DNA from: Dokdonia sinensis
GTDB lineage: Bacteria > Bacteroidota > Bacteroidia > Flavobacteriales > Flavobacteriaceae
DNA: 64,000 nt
Assembly: GCF_003688895.1 (NCBI RefSeq)
Contig: NZ_REFV01000001.1
Coordinates: 165,503-229,502 of the forward strand
Direction: 5' to 3'
Every line of letters begins with the position of its first letter. The first letter of the stretch is position 1. Position numbers and translations under genes: made by a program. Below are positions 33,696-42,864 of the stretch, piece by piece. The notes beneath the pieces are model-generated. The model ran no database searches. It was not told where the DNA came from and saw nothing but the letters and a program-made list of their open reading frames with translations.

Positions 33696-35291
33696 CTACA
33701 AAGTAACCACAGTAAACTCCCCACCCAGCGGCTCTAGCGCATTGACCAACTCAGGTATCAAATCCTCTCCAAACTCTAGATAGAACTCTGCAAAGTTCGT
33801 ATTACGCTCCTGCAAGCTTTGCATTGGGAATACGTCATTTTGTAAATCTACAAGGCGTTGTACGTGATCGCTTAGTTTGCGTTTCTGGGCGCGCAAGAGT
33901 CTAGATTCAAGATTATCTAGACCTTTAAGTTGTTTTACTTCCTGAGCTTTTACTGCTCCTTTGAAAGAAGCATCGGTCTCACCGGCAATGAGATATAGCG
34001 CTCTAAACTGTTCTTTTAAAAAGCTGCGCTGCTCAGAAAAGTCTATCTCAATATTAGATATCGCTCTTATCTTTCGGTTAATGAGTTCGTTTTGTTTTAA
34101 GAATAAGTTTGGTAACGATACTCCTAGGCTTTCGGCTTTCTTGCGATGTTTTTCGGTACGTATTAATACCGAGTTACGCAGTAATAATGTGGGAAATGGC
34201 ACTCCTACTTCTTCAAAATACGTTTTGAGTTGAAACCAATACGCCAGCTCTCCTCCTCCACCTATGTAGCAAAGGTTTGGTAAGATTACTTCTTGAAAAA
34301 GTGGTCTTAGTAATGCATTTGGCGAGAATCGTTCTGGATGGTTTTCTAGTTCGCTGAGTATTTCACTTTCGCTTAAGCGGACATCCATATCATTCACCAC
34401 ATACACATCATCCATTTTAATAATGCGTTCTCGAATGCCATCCTTAATGTAAAATAAATTTATCTCTCGAGGATGCACTTGTTCTGGATATCCCAACTCG
34501 GTAAGTTGTGCCGTTTGTTCTGTCACTTTCTTATGAGAAATTTCTTCTAGTAATTCTCGTTTTACGTAAGGAGTAAAAAGTGATTTGAGTCCAGCATCGT
34601 TACCATCTACGATAATGAGTCCGTAGTCTTTAAAAAGTTCATTAGCCAGATATCGCGTGGCATCTGCCAGATTGTTGTGATTGAGATAAGTATTTTCAAA
34701 TAAGTCTGATAGAAACTGAGCATTTTTTGAAGAGCCTAATTGCGCTTTAAAAAGCTCCAAAACTTCAGCTAGCCCTTGGGTGGAGAGTTCTCCGACGGCA
34801 CCGCTGGCTTCTCTATTCCACTGCACTTTCTTTCCTTGGAAGTTAAAATAATTTATTTCGTCAAAATCGTGATCCTCCGTTGCCATCCAGTATACGGGAA
34901 TATAATGACGCGTTTCATCTTTTTCAGATAGTTCCTTGCAGAGATTAATGACGGAAATGATTTTATACAAAAAATAAAGTGGTCCCGTAAAAAGATTGAG
35001 TTGATGACCTGTGGTTATGGTGAAGCTATTTTCTTCGGCGAGACGTTCTAGGTTTAAAAGTGTCTCTGCAGAGGTGTCTGTGTTCTTGTATTGCTCAAGT
35101 AGAGCTGAATGTAACCGCTTTCGCGAAAGCGTAGAAAAGAAATCTCCCTTTTCGTCCGCCTGCGCTATTAAATTATCTACCGAAGGGAATCTATGATAAA
35201 AGGATTTTAAGGCATCATTTTGATCCAAATAATCACAAATAAGCTTCGAAAAATACCCCGTTTCTCGGTACGGCAGACAGTCGGTAGGCAT
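33696..35291 (-). CDS. bshC: Bacillithiol biosynthesis cysteine-adding enzyme
   Basis: Predicted to add cysteine to glucosaminyl-malate, the last step of bacillithiol synthesis. From ATG 35291 the protein has 531 residues; the family N-terminus CLPYRETGYFSKLICDYL follows the Met directly, so an upstream ATG at 35327 is rejected. Other landmarks are TITTGHQLNLFTGPLYFLYKIIS, PVYWMATEDHDFDEINYF and YIGGGGELAYWFQL. A palindrome copy (core 35117-35130) is read STLSRKRL in a helical spacer. bshA and bshB are not in the window. Confidence 0.94.
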   Translation of the reverse strand: MPTDCLPYRETGYFSKLICDYLDQNDALKSFYHRFPSVDNLIAQADEKGDFFSTLSRKRLHSALLEQYKNTDTSAETLLNLERLAEENSFTITTGHQLNLFTGPLYFLYKIISVINLCKELSEKDETRHYIPVYWMATEDHDFDEINYFNFQGKKVQWNREASGAVGELSTQGLAEVLELFKAQLGSSKNAQFLSDLFENTYLNHNNLADATRYLANELFKDYGLIIVDGNDAGLKSLFTPYVKRELLEEISHKKVTEQTAQLTELGYPEQVHPREINLFYIKDGIRERIIKMDDVYVVNDMDVRLSESEILSELENHPERFSPNALLRPLFQEVILPNLCYIGGGGELAYWFQLKTYFEEVGVPFPTLLLRNSVLIRTEKHRKKAESLGVSLPNLFLKQNELINRKIRAISNIEIDFSEQRSFLKEQFRALYLIAGETDASFKGAVKAQEVKQLKGLDNLESRLLRAQKRKLSDHVQRLVDLQNDVFPMQSLQERNTNFAEFYLEFGEDLIPELVNALEPLGGEFTVVTL

Positions 35292-35413
35292 ATAAAATGG
35301 TTTAGTATGTAAATATAAAAGGTGCAAATAGCGGTGTTTCCCAAATTTACGTTAAAACGCCGATTTCTTCCGCCTTGATTTTAGTAGCTTTAGCATTCAT
35401 AAAAACCAACCGT

Positions 35414-37912
35414 ATGCGTACTTATTTAAGCCTGTTTGTCGCTGTATTCCTAACCACATTACTTACCGCTCAAATCCAATCTCCCGCCGAATTTTTAGGC
35501 TATGAAATAGGCACCGAGTTCTCTCGGCACGCAGACGTGGTGCGCTACTTTGAACATGTTGCTGAAAATAGTGATCTAGTGACTTACCATCAGTACGGAA
35601 AAACGAATGAGCGCAGACCACTTACGTATGCTGTAGTTACAAGTAAGGCAAATCACAATAATCTAGATAATATTCGTAAGACAAACCTTGAGCAAACGGG
35701 GATTTTAAGCGGGAATGCTCAAGCCAGAGGTGACAAAGCTATCGTATGGCTCTCCTATAATGTTCACGGCAATGAAGCCTCCTCAACCGAAGCATCTATG
35801 GTTACATTGTATGATCTTGTAACTAAAAAGCAAGCGTGGCTAGAAAACACAGTGGTCATTATAGACCCTTGTGTAAATCCAGACGGACGTGACCGCTATG
35901 CAAACTGGTACAACCAAGTAAAATCCACACCCTACGACCCTCTACAAGTGGCCGCCGAACACAACGAGCCGTGGCCGGGAGGACGTCCCAACCACTACCT
36001 CTTTGATCTCAACCGTGACTGGATGTGGGCGTCTCAAGTAGAGTCTCAGGCACGTTTAAAAATTTATAATAAGTGGATGCCACACGTACATGTAGATTTT
36101 CACGAGCAGGGCATAAACAATCCTTATTACTTTGCTCCCGCCGCAGAGCCGTACCACGAAGTGATTACAGATTTTCAACGAGATTTCCAGACGACCATTG
36201 GGAAGAATCATGCAAGATATTTTGACGAGCAGGGATGGTTATTTTTTACAAAAGAACGTTTTGATCTATTGTATCCCAGTTATGGAGACACTTACCCTAT
36301 TTTTATGGGAGCCATTGGGATGACCTATGAACAGGCTGGTCACGGGATGGCAGGTCTCGGAATCAATACAGATGAGGGTTATGAACTCACTCTAGTGGAT
36401 CGCGTTGCGCATCACAAGACCACAGGACTCTCCACTGTTGAAGTTGCTTATAATAACGTAGACAAACTCAACACAGAATTTTCAAGTTTCTTTAAAAATG
36501 ACAACTTGAAATATAAGAGCTACGTCCTGTCTGGAAATATGGACAACTTAAAGACACTAGCAAACTTACTTGACAAACACGAAATCAAATACGGTTTTAC
36601 CACAAAAGGAAAAGCATCTGGTTTTAGCTATGCATCAAACGGTCAGGGAAGTATGAACTATGATATGGCAATGGTGGTAAGTACGAATCAACCCAAAGGT
36701 AAAATGGTGAAAGTACTTATGGAGCCAAATGCTAAATTAAGCAACCCGCTCACCTATGACATCACCGCCTGGAGTTTGCCACACGCCTACGGTCTTGATG
36801 CTGTTGCAAGTACTTCGCTTATAACCGCAAACGCATCAAGTCCATTTAAAACACAGAATACTGTTCTTACGCCAAATGCTGCAGGATACATCGCAAAATG
36901 GGATAGTATGGAAGACGCACAATTCCTCGCCTCACTTTTAAAAGAAGGCATCAAAGTGCGTTTTTCTGAAAAACCCTTTTCCAGCAATGGGCAGGATTTT
37001 GACCGAGGGTCACTCATCATTACTAAAAGTGATAACCGTACTAATGAAAACTTTACAACAATCGTAGGGCAACTTGCGGTAAAGCATAATAGAAATGTTG
37101 TGGCAACTCCTAGCTCGTTTGCAACCTCAGGTCCAGATTTTGGCTCTCCAGATGTAAAGCTTATTAATCCGCCCAGGATTGCACTCCTTAAAGGTGACGG
37201 AACGTCTAGCTTGAGTTATGGGGCAACGTGGCACTTCTTTGAACAAACGCTTCATTATCCTGTAACGTCCATAGACACAGGCAGTATGGGTCGTGTTTCT
37301 CTAAATCAATTTGATGTGCTCATTATGCCTAGTGGATGGTATGGAAGCGTTCTAAATGATAGCGCTTTAGATAAAGTAAAAGACTTCGTACGTGGTGGCG
37401 GGAAAATTATTGCAATAGGTAGCGCGGTAGGAAGTTTTGCAGGTAAATCTGGTTTTAGCTTAAAGCGAAATAGTACCTCTAACGATGAAGATAGTGAAGA
37501 CGAAATAAGTAGTGATAACCTCACACCCTATTCAGAACGTGAATCCTCAAGCACCACAAATTTTATAACAGGAGCTATTTTTAAAACCAAAGTAGACAAA
37601 ACACACCCAATGGCCTACGGCTATGGAGATACTTATTATACCTTAAAGTTGGGAAGCAGTTCTTATAAATATTTAGATAACGGTTATAATGTTGCCTGGA
37701 TTCCTGAAGAAGTAACCAGTGTTTCTGGATTTGCCGGTGACAGTGCAAAAGCAAAACTGAGCAAATCCTTAATTTTTGGAGAAGAGCGTATGGGAAGTGG
37801 TAGCATCATCTATATGGTGGACGACCCACTTTTTAGAGCCTTCTGGCAAAATGGGAAGTTGTTCTTTACGAATGCTATCTTCTTTGCAAATAATAATAGG
37901 TTTCGATTGTAG
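35414..37912 (+). CDS. Secreted M14 family zinc carboxypeptidase-like protein
   Basis: Protein of 832 residues from ATG 35414; an ATG 39 bases upstream would add a polar leader before the signal peptide (RTYLSLFVAVFLTTLLTAQ). The peptidase domain has the zinc ligands of HGNEAS (H and E) and HVDFHEQG (H), and the expected NPDGRDRYANW and DLNRDW segments between. A long C-terminal region with a flavodoxin-like fold (NQFDVLIMPSGWYGSVLND, GGGKIIAIGSAVG) is typical of the large Bacteroidetes M14 proteins. No T9SS sorting domain, so it is probably periplasmic. Confidence 0.9.
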   Translation: MRTYLSLFVAVFLTTLLTAQIQSPAEFLGYEIGTEFSRHADVVRYFEHVAENSDLVTYHQYGKTNERRPLTYAVVTSKANHNNLDNIRKTNLEQTGILSGNAQARGDKAIVWLSYNVHGNEASSTEASMVTLYDLVTKKQAWLENTVVIIDPCVNPDGRDRYANWYNQVKSTPYDPLQVAAEHNEPWPGGRPNHYLFDLNRDWMWASQVESQARLKIYNKWMPHVHVDFHEQGINNPYYFAPAAEPYHEVITDFQRDFQTTIGKNHARYFDEQGWLFFTKERFDLLYPSYGDTYPIFMGAIGMTYEQAGHGMAGLGINTDEGYELTLVDRVAHHKTTGLSTVEVAYNNVDKLNTEFSSFFKNDNLKYKSYVLSGNMDNLKTLANLLDKHEIKYGFTTKGKASGFSYASNGQGSMNYDMAMVVSTNQPKGKMVKVLMEPNAKLSNPLTYDITAWSLPHAYGLDAVASTSLITANASSPFKTQNTVLTPNAAGYIAKWDSMEDAQFLASLLKEGIKVRFSEKPFSSNGQDFDRGSLIITKSDNRTNENFTTIVGQLAVKHNRNVVATPSSFATSGPDFGSPDVKLINPPRIALLKGDGTSSLSYGATWHFFEQTLHYPVTSIDTGSMGRVSLNQFDVLIMPSGWYGSVLNDSALDKVKDFVRGGGKIIAIGSAVGSFAGKSGFSLKRNSTSNDEDSEDEISSDNLTPYSERESSSTTNFITGAIFKTKVDKTHPMAYGYGDTYYTLKLGSSSYKYLDNGYNVAWIPEEVTSVSGFAGDSAKAKLSKSLIFGEERMGSGSIIYMVDDPLFRAFWQNGKLFFTNAIFFANNNRFRL

Positions 37913-37929
37913 GAGTATTGCTTTTGAAC

Positions 37930-38090
37930 TCGGAGGTTTCGATACAACTCCCAAACCCTGAACGTTGTTCAAGATTTGTAAACCACTCGACCACCTTAGA
38001 TTGCTATATTAAACAGCATAATCTAAGGTGCTTGAGTGGTTTTTTAAAAATGCGACAAGGATTTTTAAAAAATTGTATCGAAACCTCCGA
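37930..38090. repeat. 18-bp inverted repeat enclosing a terminator hairpin
   Basis: Perfect arms at 37930-37947 (TCGGAGGTTTCGATACAA) and 38073-38090, 125 bases apart, with the strong terminator hairpin in the middle. It fills the gap between two convergent genes and could be a small mobile or REP-like element. No target duplication is clear. Confidence 0.75.
37981..38046. terminator. Long terminator hairpin between convergent genes
   Basis: Stem in two parts: AACCACTC/GAGTGGTT and CACCTTAGATT/AATCTAAGGTG, separated by a 3-base internal loop and followed by six T. Lies after the M14 peptidase gene. Confidence 0.85.
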
Positions 38091-38104
38091 CTTGGAATGA
38101 AAAC

Positions 38105-39352
38105 CTAATTTATTTTAAACGAAACCATCTTCACTTGAGAAGCGTCATCTTCTAAATCTGTCCACGCCACAAAAACGGTTTTTCCAGCAACTTCGAGTTG
38201 TGGGAATCCGCTCTGTCGCTCTGAAGATGTGTTTGTAATCGTGATAGGCTCTTCGTGGTGCCCATCTTTATAAACTCGCGCAACTTGCAGGACTACGTTT
38301 TCACCTTTTGGCTCCAGCCAAGAAACTAAAGCGCTCCCATCCCACAAGAATTGCGTGTCGACACGACCTATGGCATTGCCACTATCTATACGTATGGGTG
38401 CTCCAAATTTCTCGCCGTTAGTTATAGAAAATGCAGTCATCACACGAGGATTATCATTTGAAGCCGTAAACCACGAGACAACGACCTTTTCTTCTTGAGT
38501 ATCAATAGCAGGACCATTTACGGGGCATCCTGTTAATTGCCAATTGTCATTTCCTATACTCTGTGGCGTGCTCCACTGCCCATCTACCCACCGCACGATG
38601 GTCATATCGCGCATCTCTGGTTTAGCATCAGAGCGGTCGCGATATACTACTATTGGTCCGTTCAAGGTTATTGCGGTAGCCGTATTACAACAATCACAAA
38701 CGCGCGCATCGATTTCGGTTTCTTGAGAGATTTCCCCATCTAGACTTACAAACGCATTGCGCAACGTCATTTGGTTTTCTTCGGGATTTTCATTTTTTGT
38801 GTTTCGACCGTCGAGCCAACTCACATAAAACCCACCATCATAAGCCGCCGAAGAAACAAATCCGTGTTCGGCAGGAATGCCATCTGTATTGAGGAGGAAA
38901 TTAGTTTTACGCTTTCGCGAAAGCGTACTTTCAGTACTATTCTCCGTACGATTGAACAAATGTAACTTCACATCGTAATCGTATGTACCCTCTGCCGATT
39001 TTTCCAGGATGTTTGTAAGTACCGTTTCTCCATTGACCGCAAGTGACGGGAAGTCTGCCCAGTTTACAAACCAGTCTGTTCCTGAAGTGATTGTTGCAGG
39101 AGTAGACCATTTTTCGTTTTCGTAAAAAGCATATTTCAGTATCGCGAGGCTGTCTTCTTGTTCAACCCAAGTCATATGCAGAACATCGTTTACCGCCTTT
39201 AATCGCGGTAAGTGCGATTTTCCTTGTGTGGGACTTTCTAAAGATTTTAGAACGATAGCGCTGGGTACGACCTCATCATAAGGCTCTATGGGTTTTGGTT
39301 TTTCTTTACAAGCTACTAGAAGAAAAACGAAAGCAAAAATGGCACAACGCAT
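38105..39352 (-). CDS. Sialidase-like beta-propeller lipoprotein
   Basis: Protein of 415 residues with a lipoprotein signal ending in LLVAC (about residue 15). The body reads as a six-bladed propeller of BNR/sialidase-superfamily type with repeats such as GGFYVSWLDGRNT and VVVSWFTASNDNPRVMTAFSI. A cysteine motif DARVCDCCNTATA lies mid-protein. Catalytic sialidase residues (Arg triad, FRIP) are not visible, so enzymatic activity is doubtful. A palindrome copy (core 38911-38924) is read STLSRKRK in a loop. It starts 5 bases from the rimO stop; probably cotranscribed with rimO. Confidence 0.72.
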   Translation of the reverse strand: MRCAIFAFVFLLVACKEKPKPIEPYDEVVPSAIVLKSLESPTQGKSHLPRLKAVNDVLHMTWVEQEDSLAILKYAFYENEKWSTPATITSGTDWFVNWADFPSLAVNGETVLTNILEKSAEGTYDYDVKLHLFNRTENSTESTLSRKRKTNFLLNTDGIPAEHGFVSSAAYDGGFYVSWLDGRNTKNENPEENQMTLRNAFVSLDGEISQETEIDARVCDCCNTATAITLNGPIVVYRDRSDAKPEMRDMTIVRWVDGQWSTPQSIGNDNWQLTGCPVNGPAIDTQEEKVVVSWFTASNDNPRVMTAFSITNGEKFGAPIRIDSGNAIGRVDTQFLWDGSALVSWLEPKGENVVLQVARVYKDGHHEEPITITNTSSERQSGFPQLEVAGKTVFVAWTDLEDDASQVKMVSFKIN

Positions 39353-39357
39353 AGTCC

Positions 39358-40710
39358 CTACTTTTTTGCAGTGCGTTTTGCGTGTAAAGGTTGTGGCCTT
39401 TCGATTGCTACCAGTGGTTCTGCATATAAATCAAAATCTTCGGCCTCAGTGACTTTTACCATTGCATAGTCTCCCGTTTTTAGGTAAAATTTTGTCGCAT
39501 CGACAAGTACCTCGTTGTCTACGTCTGGAGAGTCAAACTCGGTACGACCTATAAAGAAATTGCCTTCCTTACGGTCTACAACGATTTTAAATTCTTGACC
39601 TATCTTCTGTTGGTTAAGCTCCCAGGAAATTTGGCTTTGGATTTCCATAATCTGGTTTGCTCGATCCATTTTCATCTCTTCTGGGACATCATCTTCCAGA
39701 TTAAAAGCGTGAGTGTTCTCCTCGTGAGAATATGTAAAACAACCTAAACGTTCAAAACGCTGGTCTTTTACCCACTGCTTCAACGTTTGGAAATCTTCTT
39801 CGGTTTCTCCAGGATACCCTACGATAAGTGTTGTGCGTATGGTCATCTCTGGTACGCTTTCGCGAAAGCGGTCTAACAGAGCATTTGTCTTTGCCATAGT
39901 AGTACCCCGGCGCATCGATTTTAGGATACTGTCAGAAATATGTTGTAAAGGGATATCAATGTAGTTACAAACTTTAGGCTCGCGTTTCATCACGTCCAGC
40001 ACTTCCATCGGGAAGCCTGTAGGAAAGGCATAATGCAATCGTATCCACTCGATTCCCTCTACTTTTACAAGGTTTTCAAGGAGTTCTGCAAGGTTGCGCT
40101 TTTTATATAAATCGAGACCGTAATAGGTAAGGTCTTGTGCGATCAATATCAATTCTGAAACTCCGTTTGCAGCTAGTTTCTTTGCTTCTGTCACAAGATG
40201 CTCAATAGGTTTTGACTTGTGTCCACCACGCATAAGGGGTATGGCGCAGAATGAACACGGGCGATCACAGCCTTCGGCTATTTTTAGGTACGCATAATTT
40301 TTTGGGGTTGTCGTCACCCGTTCTCCTATGAGCTCGTGCTTATAATCTGCACCTAGTGCTTTTAATAATCCTGGCAATTCTGTGGTTCCAAAGTACTGAT
40401 CTACATCAGGAATTTCTTTTTGAAGGTCCGGTTTGTAACGCTCAGAGAGGCATCCTGTTACAAAAACTTTATCCACATCTCCCTGCTCTTTTTGCCTTAC
40501 GTATTCCAGAATGGTGTTTACAGATTCCTCTTTTGCATTGTCAATGAAACCGCAGGTATTTATCACGACAATATTACCCTCTTGCTCGTGTACCACATCC
40601 ATCTCATTTGCTTTGAGCTGTCCCATAAGGACCTCGCTGTCATAAACATTTTTAGAACACCCGAGGGTGACTACGTTTATCTTGTTCTTTTTCAATGATT
40701 TGGTACGCAT
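39358..40710 (-). CDS. rimO: Ribosomal protein S12 methylthiotransferase
   Basis: Radical-SAM methylthiotransferase that modifies an aspartate of ribosomal protein S12. The 450 residues have three domains. The N-terminal UPF0004 domain holds LGCSKN, NTCGFI and TGCLSERY, whose cysteines bind an extra Fe-S cluster. The radical SAM core has the CDRPCSFC motif. The C-terminal TRAM domain starts about 385 (GQEFKIVVDRKEGNFFIGRTEFDSPDVD), where the acidic DSPDVD motif favours RimO over MiaB. A palindrome copy (core 39856-39869) is read DRFRESVP, the only copy in that frame among the perfect ones. Confidence 0.95.
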   Translation of the reverse strand: MRTKSLKKNKINVVTLGCSKNVYDSEVLMGQLKANEMDVVHEQEGNIVVINTCGFIDNAKEESVNTILEYVRQKEQGDVDKVFVTGCLSERYKPDLQKEIPDVDQYFGTTELPGLLKALGADYKHELIGERVTTTPKNYAYLKIAEGCDRPCSFCAIPLMRGGHKSKPIEHLVTEAKKLAANGVSELILIAQDLTYYGLDLYKKRNLAELLENLVKVEGIEWIRLHYAFPTGFPMEVLDVMKREPKVCNYIDIPLQHISDSILKSMRRGTTMAKTNALLDRFRESVPEMTIRTTLIVGYPGETEEDFQTLKQWVKDQRFERLGCFTYSHEENTHAFNLEDDVPEEMKMDRANQIMEIQSQISWELNQQKIGQEFKIVVDRKEGNFFIGRTEFDSPDVDNEVLVDATKFYLKTGDYAMVKVTEAEDFDLYAEPLVAIERPQPLHAKRTAKK

Positions 40711-40818
40711 AGCCTAATTATTTTGGGAGTGCAAAGATACGGGGTTTCGGTACAAATGATATGGTCGTAACAACATTTATCTAAACCATAAAAATATATT
40801 GACTGTCGACTAGGTTTT

Positions 40819-41157
40819 TTATCCAAAAGGATTTATCCACATCAAAAACCCATAGATATAAAACTTCATAGATTCAAATACAAAGGCAGCAAGTACTGGC
40901 ATCCACCATTTATTCGGATTATAATCTCCTTTAAGAAACTTCCAGACTAGCCAGATTATTACTAAATAAAAAGTAATAAATACGTAGCGCGGAAAAGATT
41001 CGTAAGCTGCTAAGTTTTTTGGGATTAATGGATTTGAGTCTACTGTGGCGTACGAATTGTAAATACTCCAAGCATTAACGATTATAAACCCAATTAATAA
41101 CACCCTGAGCGTGCGCAAGGCAAGTTCAGGAAGCCAAGAAATGATGGTCTTGATATT
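40819..41157 (-). CDS. Small membrane protein of unknown function
   Basis: Protein of 113 residues with three predicted transmembrane helices (about 14-34, 55-73, 86-108) and little loop sequence. The start codon is GTG (41158-41160), with no ATG nearby before the first helix. No family recognised. Lies between ftsY and rimO on the same strand, in a region rich in translation and secretion genes, but nothing shows a functional link. Confidence 0.6.
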   Translation of the reverse strand, partial: NIKTIISWLPELALRTLRVLLIGFIIVNAWSIYNSYATVDSNPLIPKNLAAYESFPRYVFITFYLVIIWLVWKFLKGDYNPNKWWMPVLAAFVFESMKFYIYGFLMWINPFG

Positions 41158-41225
41158 CACTTAGTGATTTGGGTCTAACTCCAGAGTATTTTTCTCTCGA
41201 AGAGATTCCTTCCTTCGCAGGAATT

Positions 41226-42179
41226 TTACTTAAAAAAACTATCTACAAACTCAATCTTGTTAAATACTTGAAGATCTTCTATGCCCTCACCTACTCCTAT
41301 ATATTTTACAGGAATCTGGAACTGATCTGAGATGCCGATAACTACACCGCCTTTTGCGGTTCCATCCAGCTTTGTAACGGCTAGCGAAGTTACTTCTGTA
41401 GCGGCTGTAAATTGTTTTGCTTGTTCAAAGGCGTTTTGACCTGTAGAACCATCGAGTACTAGAAGTACGTCGTGAGGCGCATCTCCAATTACCTTTTGCA
41501 TAACGCGCTTCACTTTTGTAAGCTCGTTCATCAGATTTACTTTGTTATGTAGTCTTCCTGCGGTATCAATAATTATTACATCTGCCCCCCGTGTTACTCC
41601 GCTCTCTAGTGCGTCAAAAGCAACCGATGCTGGGTCACTTCCCATACTTTGTTTTACAATAGGGACATCTACCCGATCTGCCCATACTTGAAGTTGGTCT
41701 ATTGCCGCCGCCCTAAAGGTATCTCCAGCGCCTAAAACCACTTTAAGACCTTGTTTCTTAAATTGATAAGCTAGTTTCCCAATAGTGGTGGTCTTCCCTA
41801 CTCCGTTTACGCCCACAACCATAATCACGTGAGGTTTTGTACCTGATGGGATTTCAAAATCGGTTGCATTACCGACGTTGGTCTCACTCAATAATCCTGC
41901 AATTTCTTCTCTTAAAATTTTATTGAGTTCGTCTGTACCTACATACTTATCTCTGGCTACGCGCTCCTCTATTCTGGTAATTACTTTAAGCGTAGTTTTT
42001 ACTCCAACATCACTTGTTACGAGTACTTCTTCTAGATTATCTAGTACATCATCATCTACCTTTGACTTTCCAGCAACGGCTTTACTCATCTTATCAAAGA
42101 AACTTGTCTTGGTTTTCTCAAGACCCTTGTCTAAGGTTTCCTTTTTTTCTTTGGTAAAAATTTTTTTGAAGAAGCTCAT
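41226..42179 (-). CDS. ftsY: Signal recognition particle receptor FtsY
   Basis: GTPase that docks ribosome-SRP complexes at the membrane. The 317 residues have a short basic N-terminus without a long acidic A domain, the N domain helices and the G domain: G1 GVNGVGKTTTIGKL (about 123-136), the DTFRAAA insertion, G3 DTAGR and G4 TKLDG. The C-terminal membrane-facing helix GVGEGIEDLQVFN is intact. Neighbouring rimO and the small membrane gene are on the same strand downstream. Confidence 0.97.
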   Translation of the reverse strand: MSFFKKIFTKEKKETLDKGLEKTKTSFFDKMSKAVAGKSKVDDDVLDNLEEVLVTSDVGVKTTLKVITRIEERVARDKYVGTDELNKILREEIAGLLSETNVGNATDFEIPSGTKPHVIMVVGVNGVGKTTTIGKLAYQFKKQGLKVVLGAGDTFRAAAIDQLQVWADRVDVPIVKQSMGSDPASVAFDALESGVTRGADVIIIDTAGRLHNKVNLMNELTKVKRVMQKVIGDAPHDVLLVLDGSTGQNAFEQAKQFTAATEVTSLAVTKLDGTAKGGVVIGISDQFQIPVKYIGVGEGIEDLQVFNKIEFVDSFFK

Positions 42180-42272
42180 TAGTTGGTTGGTTTAGGCATT
42201 ATAATTAGGTTCTGGCAAAAATAGTGCCTTTTGAGCAAAGTGTCGTTATGTCATAGTTTACTAGATACATCA

Positions 42273-42707
42273 TTAGTTATCTACTCCCGTTTTATCCAGA
42301 AAACTTTGGATAGCTAGATTATAGCTCCTTAGGCCAAAACCTAAAATAACTCCAGCGGCATATTTAGAAATATAGGAATGGTGTCTAAACTCTTCTCTCT
42401 TAAAGGTGTTTGAAATATGCACTTCAACTACAGGAACAGAGATTCCTGCAACAGCGTCTCCTATTCCCACAGAAGTATGAGTATATGCCGCAGCATTTAG
42501 AATTACCCCGTCAAAATCCTCATTTGCCTCGTGTAGTTTTGAAATCAACTCTCCTTCTATATTGGATTGAAAATAAGACAGCTCCGTCTCCTTGAAGTGA
42601 AATTGAAGCTTAGTAAAATGGTCTTCAAATGTTTCAGAACCATATATTTCTGGTTCTCGTTTTCCAAGTAAGTTAAGATTAGGACCGTTTATGATGAGTA
42701 TTTTCAT
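42273..42707 (-). CDS. aroQ: 3-dehydroquinate dehydratase, type II
   Basis: Dehydrates 3-dehydroquinate to 3-dehydroshikimate in the shikimate pathway. The 144 residues show the type II features: NGPNLNLLGKREPEIYG (about 6-22) with the catalytic Tyr, SNIEGELI, DGVILNAAAYTHTSVGIGDAV and the EVHISN strand with the catalytic His. A full 22-bp copy of the dispersed palindrome lies right upstream (42722-42743). Divergent from xerD. Confidence 0.96.
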   Translation of the reverse strand: MKILIINGPNLNLLGKREPEIYGSETFEDHFTKLQFHFKETELSYFQSNIEGELISKLHEANEDFDGVILNAAAYTHTSVGIGDAVAGISVPVVEVHISNTFKREEFRHHSYISKYAAGVILGFGLRSYNLAIQSFLDKTGVDN

Positions 42708-42721
42708 AGCATTCTGATTAT

Positions 42722-42743
42722 TTACGCTTTCGCGAAAGCGTAA
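42722..42743. repeat. Full-length dispersed palindrome before aroQ
   Basis: Perfect 22-bp palindrome, TTACGCTTTCG plus its reverse complement, in the divergent aroQ/xerD spacer; longest intact copy in the window. Confidence 0.97.
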
Positions 42744-42864
42744 CCTTCACTAAAACTAGAGTAAAAATAGCGATAAGCTGGGTCATAAAAAAAACGTCTA
42801 GAAAAAGTGTTTTTTAAAGATTAATCCAGAATAAAAAATTGTTATAAACTGTATCTTCACTTTT

